From the NCBI GenBank assembly GCA_035765195.1, contig DASTYC010000038.1, positions 1 through 64,000 on the forward strand: a stretch of DNA of 64,000 nucleotides, read 5' to 3'. The notes under the pieces are model-generated. The model made no database searches. It saw only the letters and a program-made list of their open reading frames with translations, and was not told the origin of the DNA. Each line of letters begins with the position of its first letter. The stretch's first letter is position 1. Shown here in pieces: positions 8,692 through 18,204 of this stretch. Both the position numbers and the translations under genes were made by a program. The stretch comes from CALAED01 sp035765195 (GTDB taxonomy: Bacteria > Actinomycetota > Actinomycetes > Streptosporangiales > Streptosporangiaceae).

Positions 8692-11600
8692 ATGCCTCGT
8701 ACCGCATCCCGTCTGCGGTCCGCATCGAACGTGGAGCCAGACACCACGCCGCGTTACAGCGACGCGGATCTGGCGCCCCTGCTCGACGCCCTCGCGGCCC
8801 TGCGCGACGGCGATTTTCGTACTGAAACCGCGCCGGCGGGCGGCGACGGCGCCATCGCGGAAGCCGCGGAGATGCTCGAGGACATCCGAGAGCGGGGCCG
8901 CCACCTCTTCGGAGAGCTTAGCCGGGTGCGCAGGGAGACCGGACGGGAGGGCCATCTCGAGGAGCGCCTCGCCGCCGGTCCGGGGACCGGCGCCTGGGCC
9001 GCCGGAGTGGACGCGACCAACTCTCTGCTCGACGCGTTGACCGGCCCGGCGAACGCCATGGCCCGGGTCGTCGAGGCCGTCGCCGCCGGCGATTTGGGCC
9101 AGCGGGTCGATCTGCGCTTCGGGGGGCGGCCGCTGCGCGGCGACCTTCTGCGCATGGGCCGCTCGGTGAACCACATGGTGGACCAGCTCGACATGTTCAC
9201 CGCCGAGGTCACGCAGGTGGCGCGCGAGGTCGGCACCGAGGGACGGCTGGGCGGCCAGGCGCCGGCACGCGGCATGTCCGGCCGGTGGCGCGACGTCACC
9301 AGCGCGGTCAACACGATGGCCGGGCGGCTGACCGCACAGGTCCGCGACATCGCCGCCGTGACCACCGCCGTCGCCAAGGGCGACCTGACCCGCAAGGTCA
9401 CGGTCGAGGCCGCCGGCGAGCTCCAAGAGCTCAAGCTCACCGTGAACACGATGGTCGACCAGCTGTCGGCGTTCGCCGACGAGGTCACCCGCGTGGCCCG
9501 CGAGGTCGGCACCGAAGGCAACCTGGGCGGTCAGGCCAATGTTCGCGGGGTCAGCGGGGTGTGGCGCGACCTCACCGAAAACGTCAACGGCATGGCCTCC
9601 AACCTCACCTCGCAGGTCCGCAACATCGCCCAGGTGGCCACCGCGGTGGCCAGGGGCGACCTGAGCCGCAAGATCACCGTCGACGCGGAAGGCGAGATCC
9701 TCGAGCTCAAGGACACGCTCAACACCATGGTCGACCAGCTGTCGGCGTTCGCCGACGAGGTCACCCGCGTCGCCCGCGAGGTCGGCACCGAAGGCCGCCT
9801 GGGCGGCACCGCCCAGGTCAGCGGGGTCAGCGGGGTCTGGAAGGACCTCACCGACAACGTCAACGCGATGGCCACCAACCTCACCTACCAGGTGCGGAAC
9901 ATCGCGCAGGTGACGAAGGCCGTCGCGCACGGCGACCTGAGCAAGAAGATCACGGTTGACGCCCAGGGCGAGATCCTGGAGCTCAAGGACACCGTGAACA
10001 CGATGGTCGACCAGCTGTCGGCGTTCGCCGACGAGGTCACCCGCGTGGCCCGCGAGGTCGGCACCGAAGGCCGCCTCGGCGGCACCGCCCAGGTCGGCGG
10101 CATCAGCGGGGTCTGGAAGGACCTCACCGACAACGTCAACGGCATGGCCTCCAACCTCACCTCGCAGGTCCGCAACATCGCCCAGGTGGCCACCGCGGTG
10201 GCCAGGGGCGACCTGAGCCGCAAGATCACCGTCGACGCGCAGGGCGAGATCCGCGAGCTGAAGGAGACCATCAACACGATGGTGGAGACGCTCTCGGCGT
10301 TCGCCGACGAGGTCACCCGCGTCGCCCGCGAGGTCGGCACCGAAGGCCGTCTGGGCGGCCAGGCCAACGTCCGCGGCGTCTCCGGCGTCTGGAAGGACCT
10401 GACCGACAACGTCAACGGCATGGCGAACAACCTGACCCGTCAGGTCCGCAACATCGCCCAGGTCACCACCGCCGTCGCGCACGGCGACCTGACCAAGAAG
10501 ATCGACGTCGAGGCGCGCGGCGAGATCCTCGCGCTCAAGACGACGATCAACACGATGGTCGACACGCTGTCGGCGTTCTCCTCGGAGGTCACCCGCGTCG
10601 CCCGCGAGGTCGGCAGCGAGGGCCGCCTCGGCGGCCAGGCGGAGGTCGAGGGTGTCTCCGGCACCTGGAAGCGGCTCACGCAGAGCGTCAACGAGCTGGC
10701 GAGCAACCTGACCACGCAGGTGCGCGCCATCGCCGACGTCGCCAGCGGCGTGGCCCGCGGCGACCTGACCCGTTCCATCACTGTGGACGCCCGCGGCGAG
10801 GTGGCCGAGCTCAAGGACAACATCAACCTGATGGTCGCCAACCTGCGCGAGACCACCCGGGCCAACCAGGAGCAGGACTGGCTGAAGTCCAACCTGGCCC
10901 GCATCGGCGGCCTCATGCAGGGCCACCGCGACCTGCTGCAGGTCGCCCAGCTCATCATGAGCGAGCTGACCCCGACGGTGTCCGCCCACTACGGCGCCTT
11001 CTACCTCGCCCAGCGGGTCGACAGCGAGATCGAGCTGGTGCTCAAGGCGGGGTACGGCATCCGCAGAGGGGCCCGCGAGTCGGTGCGGTTCCGGCCGGGC
11101 GAGAGCCTCGTCGGCCAGTGCGCGCTCGAACGCCGCACCATCCTCATCACGGGCGCGCCCGGCGACTACGTGAAGATCAGCTCGGGTCTCGGCGAGTCGT
11201 CCCCATTGAACGTGATCGTGATCCCGATCCTGTTCGAAGACCAGGTGCTCGGCGCCATCGAGCTGGCGTCGTTCAACCGGTTCAGCGACATCCACCTGGC
11301 GTTCTTCGGGCAGTTCGCCGAGACGACCGGCGTCACGATCAACGCCATCCTCGCCAACTCGCGCACCGAGGCGCTGCTCGCCGAATCGCAGCGGCTCACC
11401 CAGGAGCTGCAGGAGCGCTCCGATGAGCTGCAGCGCGGTCAGGCGGAGCTGCGCCGCTCCAATGCCGAGCTGGAGGACAAGGCGGCGCTGCTGGCCAAAC
11501 AGAACCGCGCCATCGAGATCCAGAACTTCCAGATCGAACAGGCCCGCCGCACGCTCGAGGAACGGGCCGAAGAGCTGGCGACATCGTCGCGCTACAAGTC

Positions 11601-12789
11601 CGAGTTCGTCGCCAACATGTCCCACGAGCTGCGCACGCCGCTGAACAGCCTGCTGGTGCTGGCGAAGCTGCTGTCGGAGAACCCCAGCGGCAACCTCACG
11701 GCCAAGCAGGTCGAGTTCGCCAAGACGATCTACGACTCGGGCACCGACCTGCTCCAGCTGATCAACGACATCCTCGACCTGTCCAAGGTGGAGGCGGGCA
11801 AGCTGGAGGTGCGGCCGCAACGCCTCGAGCTCGGCAAGCTGGTCGACTACGTCGACGCCACCTTCCGGCCGATGGCGGTCGACAAGGGGCTCGACTTCGA
11901 TGTGCGGGTGGCGCCCGGCGTGCCGGAGACGTTGCTCGCCGACGAACAGCGGCTGCAGCAGGTGCTGCGCAACCTGCTGTCCAACGCCTTCAAGTTCACC
12001 TCCGAGGGAGCCGTGTGCCTCGACATCACACGCGGCAACGCACCCGGCACGATGGCCTTTTCGGTCACCGACACGGGCATCGGCATCAGCGAGGACAAGC
12101 TCGAGATCATCTTCGAGGCGTTCCAGCAGGCCGACGGCACCACCAGCCGGCGCTACGGCGGCACCGGGCTCGGCCTGTCGATCAGCCGCGACATCGCCCG
12201 GCTGCTCGGCGGTGAGATCCAGGCCGCCAGCCAGCCCGGCGAGGGCAGCACGTTCACGCTGATCCTGCCAGCCGACTACGACCACGGCGACTCGGGCAGG
12301 CGACCGTCCGACGACGGCACCGCGCTCACCCGGGTCCGGCTGGACGGGCCGTCCATGTTCACCGAGTCCGCGAACGCCGGCGAGGACAACCAGGCCGACG
12401 CCACGCTGTCCGGCCGCAAGGTGCTCATCGTCGACGACGACGTCCGCAACGTCTTCGCGCTCACCAGCGTGCTCGAGGGTTACGGTATGGACGTCATCTA
12501 CGCGGAGAACGGCAGGTCCGGCATCGACGTGCTCCAACGCAACCCCGACACCGCGCTGGTGCTCATGGACATCATGATGCCGGAACTGGACGGGTACGCG
12601 ACGACCGAGACGATCCGCAAGATGCCGCAGTTCAGCGAGCTGCCCATCATCGTCATCACCGCCAAGGTGATGAAGGGGGATCGCGAAAAGAGCATGGCCG
12701 CTGGCGCGTCGGACTACGTGCCAAAACCCGTTGACGTCGAGCATCTCCTCGACGTCATGCGGAACTGGCTGCAGAGAGGAGGCGGCTGA
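8692..12789 (+). CDS. Cytoplasmic poly-HAMP hybrid sensor histidine kinase
   Basis: 1365 residues from ATG at 8692 (GGAGGAAA just upstream). No membrane segment is visible. The first half contains tandem 92-residue HAMP repeats, each with a GTEGRLGG...VSGVWKDLT core. A GAF domain (about 740-890) and a coiled coil follow. The HisKA box is FVANMSHELRTPLN with H978, the HATPase has GTGLGLSI, and a receiver domain has D1293 in LMDIMMPELDGY. The layout matches the Nik1/Os-1 type group III kinases, which sense osmotic and envelope stress in fungi. The 72-bp gap to the response regulator suggests one operon. Confidence 0.93.
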   Translation: MPRTASRLRSASNVEPDTTPRYSDADLAPLLDALAALRDGDFRTETAPAGGDGAIAEAAEMLEDIRERGRHLFGELSRVRRETGREGHLEERLAAGPGTGAWAAGVDATNSLLDALTGPANAMARVVEAVAAGDLGQRVDLRFGGRPLRGDLLRMGRSVNHMVDQLDMFTAEVTQVAREVGTEGRLGGQAPARGMSGRWRDVTSAVNTMAGRLTAQVRDIAAVTTAVAKGDLTRKVTVEAAGELQELKLTVNTMVDQLSAFADEVTRVAREVGTEGNLGGQANVRGVSGVWRDLTENVNGMASNLTSQVRNIAQVATAVARGDLSRKITVDAEGEILELKDTLNTMVDQLSAFADEVTRVAREVGTEGRLGGTAQVSGVSGVWKDLTDNVNAMATNLTYQVRNIAQVTKAVAHGDLSKKITVDAQGEILELKDTVNTMVDQLSAFADEVTRVAREVGTEGRLGGTAQVGGISGVWKDLTDNVNGMASNLTSQVRNIAQVATAVARGDLSRKITVDAQGEIRELKETINTMVETLSAFADEVTRVAREVGTEGRLGGQANVRGVSGVWKDLTDNVNGMANNLTRQVRNIAQVTTAVAHGDLTKKIDVEARGEILALKTTINTMVDTLSAFSSEVTRVAREVGSEGRLGGQAEVEGVSGTWKRLTQSVNELASNLTTQVRAIADVASGVARGDLTRSITVDARGEVAELKDNINLMVANLRETTRANQEQDWLKSNLARIGGLMQGHRDLLQVAQLIMSELTPTVSAHYGAFYLAQRVDSEIELVLKAGYGIRRGARESVRFRPGESLVGQCALERRTILITGAPGDYVKISSGLGESSPLNVIVIPILFEDQVLGAIELASFNRFSDIHLAFFGQFAETTGVTINAILANSRTEALLAESQRLTQELQERSDELQRGQAELRRSNAELEDKAALLAKQNRAIEIQNFQIEQARRTLEERAEELATSSRYKSEFVANMSHELRTPLNSLLVLAKLLSENPSGNLTAKQVEFAKTIYDSGTDLLQLINDILDLSKVEAGKLEVRPQRLELGKLVDYVDATFRPMAVDKGLDFDVRVAPGVPETLLADEQRLQQVLRNLLSNAFKFTSEGAVCLDITRGNAPGTMAFSVTDTGIGISEDKLEIIFEAFQQADGTTSRRYGGTGLGLSISRDIARLLGGEIQAASQPGEGSTFTLILPADYDHGDSGRRPSDDGTALTRVRLDGPSMFTESANAGEDNQADATLSGRKVLIVDDDVRNVFALTSVLEGYGMDVIYAENGRSGIDVLQRNPDTALVLMDIMMPELDGYATTETIRKMPQFSELPIIVITAKVMKGDREKSMAAGASDYVPKPVDVEHLLDVMRNWLQRGGG
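9232..10887 (+). repeat. Six 276-bp tandem repeats encoding HAMP units
   Basis: The GGC codon of the G-T/S-E-G motif recurs at 9232, 9508, 9784, 10060, 10336 and 10612, exactly 276 bp (92 codons) apart. The middle four units are nearly identical at DNA level over long stretches. This implies recent duplication or gene conversion within the kinase gene. Confidence 0.95.
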
Positions 12790-12860
12790 TTCACAGCTCT
12801 CGCACCCATCGGGCCGGCGCGCGGGGCGCGGCGCCGGACACGACGACGCGCCGCACGGAC

Positions 12861-13526
12861 GTGCCGTCCAAGGTGCCGAGGGTTCTGAATAAGCTACAGC
12901 GGGTGCAGGTTCCAGATAGACACGACAAGGCGAAGATCCTGCTCGTCGACGATCGCGAGGAGAACCTCGTCGCGCTCGAGGCCATCCTGAGTTCACTCGA
13001 CCAGGAACTCGTGCGTGCGCGATCGGGCGAGGAGGCCCTCAAGGCGCTGCTGACCGACGAATACGCCGTGATCTTGCTCGACATCGTGATGCCGGGGATG
13101 GACGGCTTCGAAACCGCTCAGGACATCAAGCGCCGACGGAAGACCCGTGATGTCCCGATCATCTTCTTGACCGCGGTGAACAGCGACCCCGACTACGCGT
13201 TCCGGGGCTACGCGGCCGGCGCCGTCGACTTCATCGCCAAACCCTTCGATCCCTGGGTGCTGCGCGCCAAGGTCTCGGTGTTCGTCGAGCTGTACAACAA
13301 GACGCGACAGCTACAGGAGCAGGCGGCTCTGCTGCGCTCGCAGTCGGCCCTGCTCGGCAGCGCGCTCGCCGCCGTGGAGAGCCAGGTGTACACGGTGGCG
13401 GAGCAGGCGCCGGCGGAGCTGACGCCGACCGTCGGCGAGCTGGAACGACGCATCCTGGCGCTGCGCGCGGCCGTCGACGGCCTCCGCCCGGAGACGCCGC
13501 CGCACTTCGACGGCCTCGGCGAGTGA
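12861..13526 (+). CDS. Response regulator with C-terminal coiled coil
   Basis: 221 residues from GTG at 12861; starts at 12873 or 12903 are equally possible because no clear ribosome-binding site is seen. Receiver domain: ILLVDDREEN, phosphoacceptor D74 in LLDIVMPGMDGF, conserved T in FLTAV and K in AKPF. After it comes a helical tail rich in Leu, Gln and Ala (NKTRQLQEQAALLRSQ) and no DNA-binding domain. It probably receives phosphate from the adjacent hybrid kinase and acts through protein contacts, perhaps on the neighbouring partner-switching proteins. Confidence 0.88.
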   Translation: MPSKVPRVLNKLQRVQVPDRHDKAKILLVDDREENLVALEAILSSLDQELVRARSGEEALKALLTDEYAVILLDIVMPGMDGFETAQDIKRRRKTRDVPIIFLTAVNSDPDYAFRGYAAGAVDFIAKPFDPWVLRAKVSVFVELYNKTRQLQEQAALLRSQSALLGSALAAVESQVYTVAEQAPAELTPTVGELERRILALRAAVDGLRPETPPHFDGLGE

Positions 13527-13726
13527 CGGCGCGCGGCGGGCGGCCGCGGTCCTTGCGGGCCGCGGCCCACAGCCCGGTGGAGACCTGTTGCGCCTGATCC
13601 GAACAGGAGCATTCGCCGCAGCCAGGAGGCTGATTCATCGCACTCTCCCCTCGCGGCGTGCTCTTCGGGGAGTAACCGCGCGGTGACGGATCCGCTATGA
13701 CGCCGACGGCATTCCTCGCCCGCCGG

Positions 13727-14809
13727 CTATGGCTCGGCGGGCGCGTCGGGCTCGGCGGGCGCGCCCGGCCGTGCCGCGCGGAGCATCCTGGCGGCGTCCT
13801 CAGGCCGGATGTCGTTGATGAACGCGCCCATCGCCGACTCCGAGCCCGCGAGGTACTTCAGCTTGCCGGGTGCGCGGCGGATGCTGAACAGCCGCAGGTG
13901 CAGCCGGAACAGGTCGCGCCCGGCGGGGGCGTGCGCGGCGGTCGGCGCCTGGAACCAGCCCGAGATGTACGGCATCGACAGGCCGTACACGCCGTCGAGG
14001 CGCCGCAGCACGTCGAGGTACAGCGGGCCGAAAGCCGCGCGCTCGGTCCCGGTCAGCGCCGGCAGGTCGGGCACGTGCCGGTGCGGGTAGAGGTGGATCT
14101 CGAACGGCCAGCGGGCCGCCTTGGGCACGAACGCGGTCCAGTGGTCGTTGGCCGCGATGACCCGTACGCCTTCGGCGCGTTCGTCGTCGAGGACGCGCGC
14201 GAACAGGTCGCCCCCGGTGCGCGCGTGGTGATGTCCGGCCGCCGCCAGCATCCGGGCCGTCACCGGGGTGACGAACGGGTAGCCGTAGATCTGGCCGTGC
14301 GCGTGATGCAGCGTCACCCCGATCTCCTCGCCTCGGTTCTCGAAGCAGAAGACCTGCCTGACGCCGGGGAGCGTGGACAGCTCGGCGGTCCGATCGGCCC
14401 ACGCCTCGACGACGAGCCGCACCTGGGCCGGCGACAGCGAGGCGAAGGAGGCGGAGTGGTCGGGGGTGAAGCAGACCACCTCGCAGCGGCCCTGCCCGCC
14501 GCGATGGCTGAAGGAGGGAAAGCGGTTCTCGAAGACGGCGACCTGGTAGTCGTAGGCCGGGATCTCGGTGGCCCGGTCGGGCGTGGACGGGCACAGCGGG
14601 CACTCGTCGGCCGGCGGCAGGAACGTGCGTCCCTGCCGGTGCGCGGCGACCGCCACCCACTCTTCGAGCAGCGGGTCGTAACGCAGCTCCGAGGCGACCG
14701 GCGGTGCGGGCAACTCGCGCCGGTCGGGCCGATCTCGTATGGCGTCGTCGCGGTCGTCGAAGTAGATGATTTCGCGGCCATCGGCGAGGTGACCAACGGT
14801 CCGCTTCAT
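13727..14809 (-). CDS. galT: Galactose-1-phosphate uridylyltransferase
   Basis: 360 residues from ATG at 14809 (GGTGGAG about 7 nt upstream). Transfers UMP from UDP-glucose to galactose 1-phosphate in the Leloir pathway. Visible features are CPLCPS near residue 80, FENRFPSF, and the active site LHHAHGQIYGYP. The usual HPHGQ reads HAHGQ here: the nucleophilic His and Gln are kept, the Pro is Ala. No galK or galE is adjacent. The upstream region is unusually AT-rich (around 14850). Confidence 0.9.
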   Translation of the reverse strand: MKRTVGHLADGREIIYFDDRDDAIRDRPDRRELPAPPVASELRYDPLLEEWVAVAAHRQGRTFLPPADECPLCPSTPDRATEIPAYDYQVAVFENRFPSFSHRGGQGRCEVVCFTPDHSASFASLSPAQVRLVVEAWADRTAELSTLPGVRQVFCFENRGEEIGVTLHHAHGQIYGYPFVTPVTARMLAAAGHHHARTGGDLFARVLDDERAEGVRVIAANDHWTAFVPKAARWPFEIHLYPHRHVPDLPALTGTERAAFGPLYLDVLRRLDGVYGLSMPYISGWFQAPTAAHAPAGRDLFRLHLRLFSIRRAPGKLKYLAGSESAMGAFINDIRPEDAARMLRAARPGAPAEPDAPAEP

Positions 14810-14972
14810 CGGCAAACTCCACCGCCCCGCACAGAACCCAACACGAAACCACATTATTCTCACACCTTCGGGGGTCAATCGCCGTCCGCCCCCGAATGAC
14901 CTGGCCCTGGACCCTTCCTTCACGGCGCCGCGTGGGGGAATGTATTAGACACCCACCTCAAAGGAGAGCACC

Positions 14973-15575
14973 GTGCGCGAGCCGGCGAACGAGGGGCCGC
15001 GCGTCGTCGTTGGAGTCGACGACTCGCCCGTCGCGCGCTGGGCGCTCGCCTGGGCGATCGGAGAGGCGCGGCTGCGCGGCATGCCGCTACTCATCGCCCA
15101 CGTGGCCGCCTTCCCGCAGTACGCGTCCCGCGCCGCCGGGGTGCCGCTGCCGCGCGACTACGCCGACGTCAAGGCCGAAGGGGCCGCGGTGATCAGCGCT
15201 CTGCTCGAGGAGGTGGCCGGCGGCGCACCGGCCGGCATCCGGATGATCGCCATGTCGCTCGTCGGCGAACCGGGCGAGACCCTGGTTCGCCTCGCGCGCG
15301 ACGGTGACGTCCTCGTCGTCGGCCGAAGCGATCGCGGGCTCTTCTCGCGGCTGCTGAACCCCTCGGCGCATCGCTACTGCCTGCGCCATGCCCGCACGAC
15401 CGTGGTCTGCGTACGGGCTCCGGCGACCGAGCCGTCCACGCAGAACCTCGCCGCGGACACCGCGGCCAGGACCGCGGGACGCCGGCTGTGGGGGCTGCGC
15501 AGGCGGCGCCCGGCCAGCCGTGACAGCTCCCGATTAGCCATCCGGCCCGGGCACACCAGGTCCGGTAGTTCCTGA
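14973..15575 (+). CDS. Universal stress protein (UspA family)
   Basis: 200 residues from GTG at 14973, preceded by AAAGGAGAG. One Usp domain: VVVGVDDSPVARWALAWAIGEA at the start and the nucleotide-binding GRSDRGLFSRLLNPSAHRYCLRHARTTVVCVR near residue 115. A basic C-terminal tail of about 50 residues lies outside the domain. The 3' end overlaps the convergent phosphodiesterase gene by 42 bp. Usp proteins bind ATP or related nucleotides under stress; the partner is unknown. Confidence 0.85.
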   Translation: MREPANEGPRVVVGVDDSPVARWALAWAIGEARLRGMPLLIAHVAAFPQYASRAAGVPLPRDYADVKAEGAAVISALLEEVAGGAPAGIRMIAMSLVGEPGETLVRLARDGDVLVVGRSDRGLFSRLLNPSAHRYCLRHARTTVVCVRAPATEPSTQNLAADTAARTAGRRLWGLRRRRPASRDSSRLAIRPGHTRSGSS

Positions 15576-16559
15576 GCCCGCCGCGCCGCCGCCGGGCGGG
15601 CGGTGGGCCTTCGGCAGCCGGAACCCGCGTGCGGCGAGCACCGCGCGCAGCCGGTCCGGGTAGTCGGTGATGAGGCCGTCGACGCCGTCGTCGATCAGCT
15701 TGTGCATGGTCGGCGCGTCGTCGACCGTCCACGGAATCACCTTGATGCCGAGCGCGTGCGCCTCGTCGACCATCGCCTTGGTGACGTACGGCCGGTAGTC
15801 CGGATCGGTGACCTTGCCGTCTTGCGGGAACCCGTGCACCGGCGAGAACGCCGCCGCCCCGAACGACCTGATCGCCCGCAGCGGGTCGCCGCCGAAGTCG
15901 TCGATGTCGATGCCGCCCAGCCAGGGCGACCTGCCCGGCCGTCCGGCCCGCAGGAAGTCGACGTTGGTGAGCGCCACGAGCGGCAGCCGGGGCTCGACCT
16001 CGCGCATCCGCATGAGCGCGCCCCAGTCGAAGCTCTGGATCGTCACCCGGCGCAGCAGGCGCGCGCGGCGGATCTCGCGGGCGGTCACCTGGACGAACCG
16101 CTCCATCGGCGCGGTCTCACTGGGCGCCCCGGCCTCGACCTTGGTCTCCACGTTGAGCTTGACGTCCCTCGCGCGATAGCGCCTGACGAGGTCGAAGACC
16201 TCGCGTAGCAGCGGCATCCGCTGCCCCGGCACGGCCACCTGCTCGGGAAACTCCGGCAGCGTCTTCGAGCCGCAATCGAGGGTCTTGACCTGCGCCAGCG
16301 TCAGCGTGTTGACGAACTTCCCCACATAGGGGTACTCGGGGTCGCCGGGCGCGGCCGGCGCGGTGTCGGCGCACTTGCGCCCGTCGATCCGCCGGTCGTG
16401 GGTCACCACCGCCTGCCCGTCCCGGGTGATCTGCACGTCCAGTTCGAGCGTGCTGACTCCCGTCTCGAGGCCGTGGGCGAAGGAGGCGAGGGTGCTCTCC
16501 GGGCGGTGCGCGAGGCCGCCGCGATGTGCCTGCAGGTCGAACGTCCGGTGGTGGGCCAT
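15534..16559 (-). CDS. Glycerophosphodiester phosphodiesterase
   Basis: 341 residues from ATG at 16559. GDPD TIM barrel: N-terminal AHRGGLAHRPESTLASF, ELDVQITRDGQAVVTHD, LNVETK, then IPWTVDD and the C-terminal GVDGLITDYPDRL. Hydrolyses glycerophosphodiesters to glycerol 3-phosphate and an alcohol. No signal peptide is visible, so it is probably cytoplasmic. Its Gly/Pro-rich C-terminal tail is the part that overlaps the universal stress protein gene. Confidence 0.9.
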   Translation of the reverse strand: MAHHRTFDLQAHRGGLAHRPESTLASFAHGLETGVSTLELDVQITRDGQAVVTHDRRIDGRKCADTAPAAPGDPEYPYVGKFVNTLTLAQVKTLDCGSKTLPEFPEQVAVPGQRMPLLREVFDLVRRYRARDVKLNVETKVEAGAPSETAPMERFVQVTAREIRRARLLRRVTIQSFDWGALMRMREVEPRLPLVALTNVDFLRAGRPGRSPWLGGIDIDDFGGDPLRAIRSFGAAAFSPVHGFPQDGKVTDPDYRPYVTKAMVDEAHALGIKVIPWTVDDAPTMHKLIDDGVDGLITDYPDRLRAVLAARGFRLPKAHRPPGGGAAGSGTTGPGVPGPDG

Positions 16560-16684
16560 GCCACCGATTGTGGCCGTGATCTTGCTCGTCCGCCCGCTCC
16601 GGCGGCCGGGCAGGAGCGTCGCAGATTTCGGTGACGCGCGGGCAAGCGCCGGCCGACCCGGAAACAGGCTCTAGGCTGAAGGCC

Positions 16685-18088
16685 ATGTCCTCTGCTGTGC
16701 CTTCCCCGCCCAGGTTGCGTTTCGCGCCGTCGCCGACCGGCATGTTCCACGTCGGCGGCGCCAGGTCGGCGCTGTACAACTGGGTGATGGCCCGTCAGTC
16801 CGGCGGCACGCTGGTGCTTCGGATCGAAGACACCGACGCGTCCCGCAACAGGCCGGAGTGGACCGAGGGCATCATCCGGGCGCTGTCGTGGCTCGGCATC
16901 GACGGCGACGAGTACGAAGGCCCCTATTTCCAGTCCGCCAACGCCGACGCGCATCGCGGGGCCGTCGAGCGACTGCGCGACGCCGGGCTGGCCTACTACT
17001 GCGAGTGCACCCGCGAGGACGTCATCGCCCGTACGGGCGACCAGCACAAGGGCTACGACGGGCACTGCCGCGACCGAGGGCTCGGGCCGGGGCCCGGACG
17101 GGCCACCAGGTTCCGCACCCCGGACGAGGGCCGGACGACGGTGGTCGACCTGATCCGCGGCAAGCCGGTGTTCGACAACGCCGTCCTGGAAGACTTCGTC
17201 ATCGCCCGCGCGGACGGTTCGGTGACGTTCTTGCTGGCGAACGTGGTCGACGACGTCTCGCAGGGCATCACGCACGTGGTCCGCGGCGACGAGCACCTCT
17301 CCAACGCCCCCAAGCAGCAGTTGCTGTGGGAGGCGCTGGGCGCGGCGGCGCCGGTCTGGGCGCACGTGCCGGTGATCGTCAACGAGAAGCGGCAGAAGCT
17401 GTCCAAGCGCCGCGACAAGGTCGCGCTCGAGGACTACCAGGCCGAGGGCTACCTGGCCGAGGCGATGCGCAACTATCTGATGCTGCTCGGCTGGGCCCCA
17501 TCGGGTGACAGGGAGATCGTGCCCTGGGACGTCATCGAGCGGGAGTTCCGGATCGAGGACGTCAACGCCTCCCCCGCCTTCTTCGACGTCAAGAAGCTGC
17601 GGGCGTTCAACGGCGAGTACATCCGGGCGCTGCCGCTCGACCGGTTCATCGCGGAGTGCCTGCCCTGGGTGACGCGGGCGGGCTGGGACGGCTTCGATCC
17701 CGAGGTGTTCGCGCGGCTGGCCCCGCTGGCGCAGACGCGGCTGAGCGTGCTCGCCGAGATCATCGAGATGGTCGACTTCGCCTTCCTCGACGAGCCGCCC
17801 TACGACGAGGCGTCATGGCACAAGGCCATGAAGGGCCCGGCCGCGGACATCCTCGGCGACGCCGAGAAGGCCTACAGCGACGCGCCGTGGGAGGCCGAAG
17901 AGCTGAAGGACAGGCTGGAACGGGTCGGCGCGGCGCACGGCATGAAGCTCGGCAAGGCGCAGGCGCCGGTGCGCGTCGCCGTGACCGGCCGCACGGTCGG
18001 CCTGCCGCTGTTCGAGTCGCTGGCGATCCTCGGCCGTGACAGGTCGCTCGCCAGGATCGCGGCCGCTCGGGCGCGGCTGACCGGCTGA
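16685..18088 (+). CDS. gltX: Glutamate-tRNA ligase
   Basis: 467 residues from ATG at 16685. Class I aminoacyl-tRNA synthetase: RFAPSPTGMFHVGGARSALYNW contains the HIGH-type signature as HVGG, and KLSKRRDK is the KMSKS-type loop. The C-terminal anticodon-binding helical domain is complete. Charges tRNA-Glu and, in most actinobacteria, also tRNA-Gln for the amidotransferase route. It stands alone, facing away from the phosphodiesterase. Confidence 0.95.
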   Translation: MSSAVPSPPRLRFAPSPTGMFHVGGARSALYNWVMARQSGGTLVLRIEDTDASRNRPEWTEGIIRALSWLGIDGDEYEGPYFQSANADAHRGAVERLRDAGLAYYCECTREDVIARTGDQHKGYDGHCRDRGLGPGPGRATRFRTPDEGRTTVVDLIRGKPVFDNAVLEDFVIARADGSVTFLLANVVDDVSQGITHVVRGDEHLSNAPKQQLLWEALGAAAPVWAHVPVIVNEKRQKLSKRRDKVALEDYQAEGYLAEAMRNYLMLLGWAPSGDREIVPWDVIEREFRIEDVNASPAFFDVKKLRAFNGEYIRALPLDRFIAECLPWVTRAGWDGFDPEVFARLAPLAQTRLSVLAEIIEMVDFAFLDEPPYDEASWHKAMKGPAADILGDAEKAYSDAPWEAEELKDRLERVGAAHGMKLGKAQAPVRVAVTGRTVGLPLFESLAILGRDRSLARIAAARARLTG

Positions 18089-18204
18089 CCGGCCGACCTC
18101 CTGACCTAGGCCCGGGCGGCCCGGCACGGGGAGGCGGCGCGGCGCCCGGGACCGCCGGTCGGTCATCATGGGGCTGTCCGCCGTTTCCTGTCTTGGGTGG
18201 CCAC

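Noticed and set aside
9232..10887. Regularly spaced repeats that could be mistaken for a CRISPR or tandem-repeat array
   Set aside because: Period is 276 bp, units are coding and in frame, and they encode HAMP domains.
8575..12996. Very long open minus-strand frame that extends the fused phosphatase upstream, antisense to the histidine kinase
   Set aside because: The sequence is a mirror of the repeated HAMP coding strand, with His/Asp/Val-rich shadow composition. GC-rich codon usage removes stops from the antisense frame. Recognisable homology begins at 8574.
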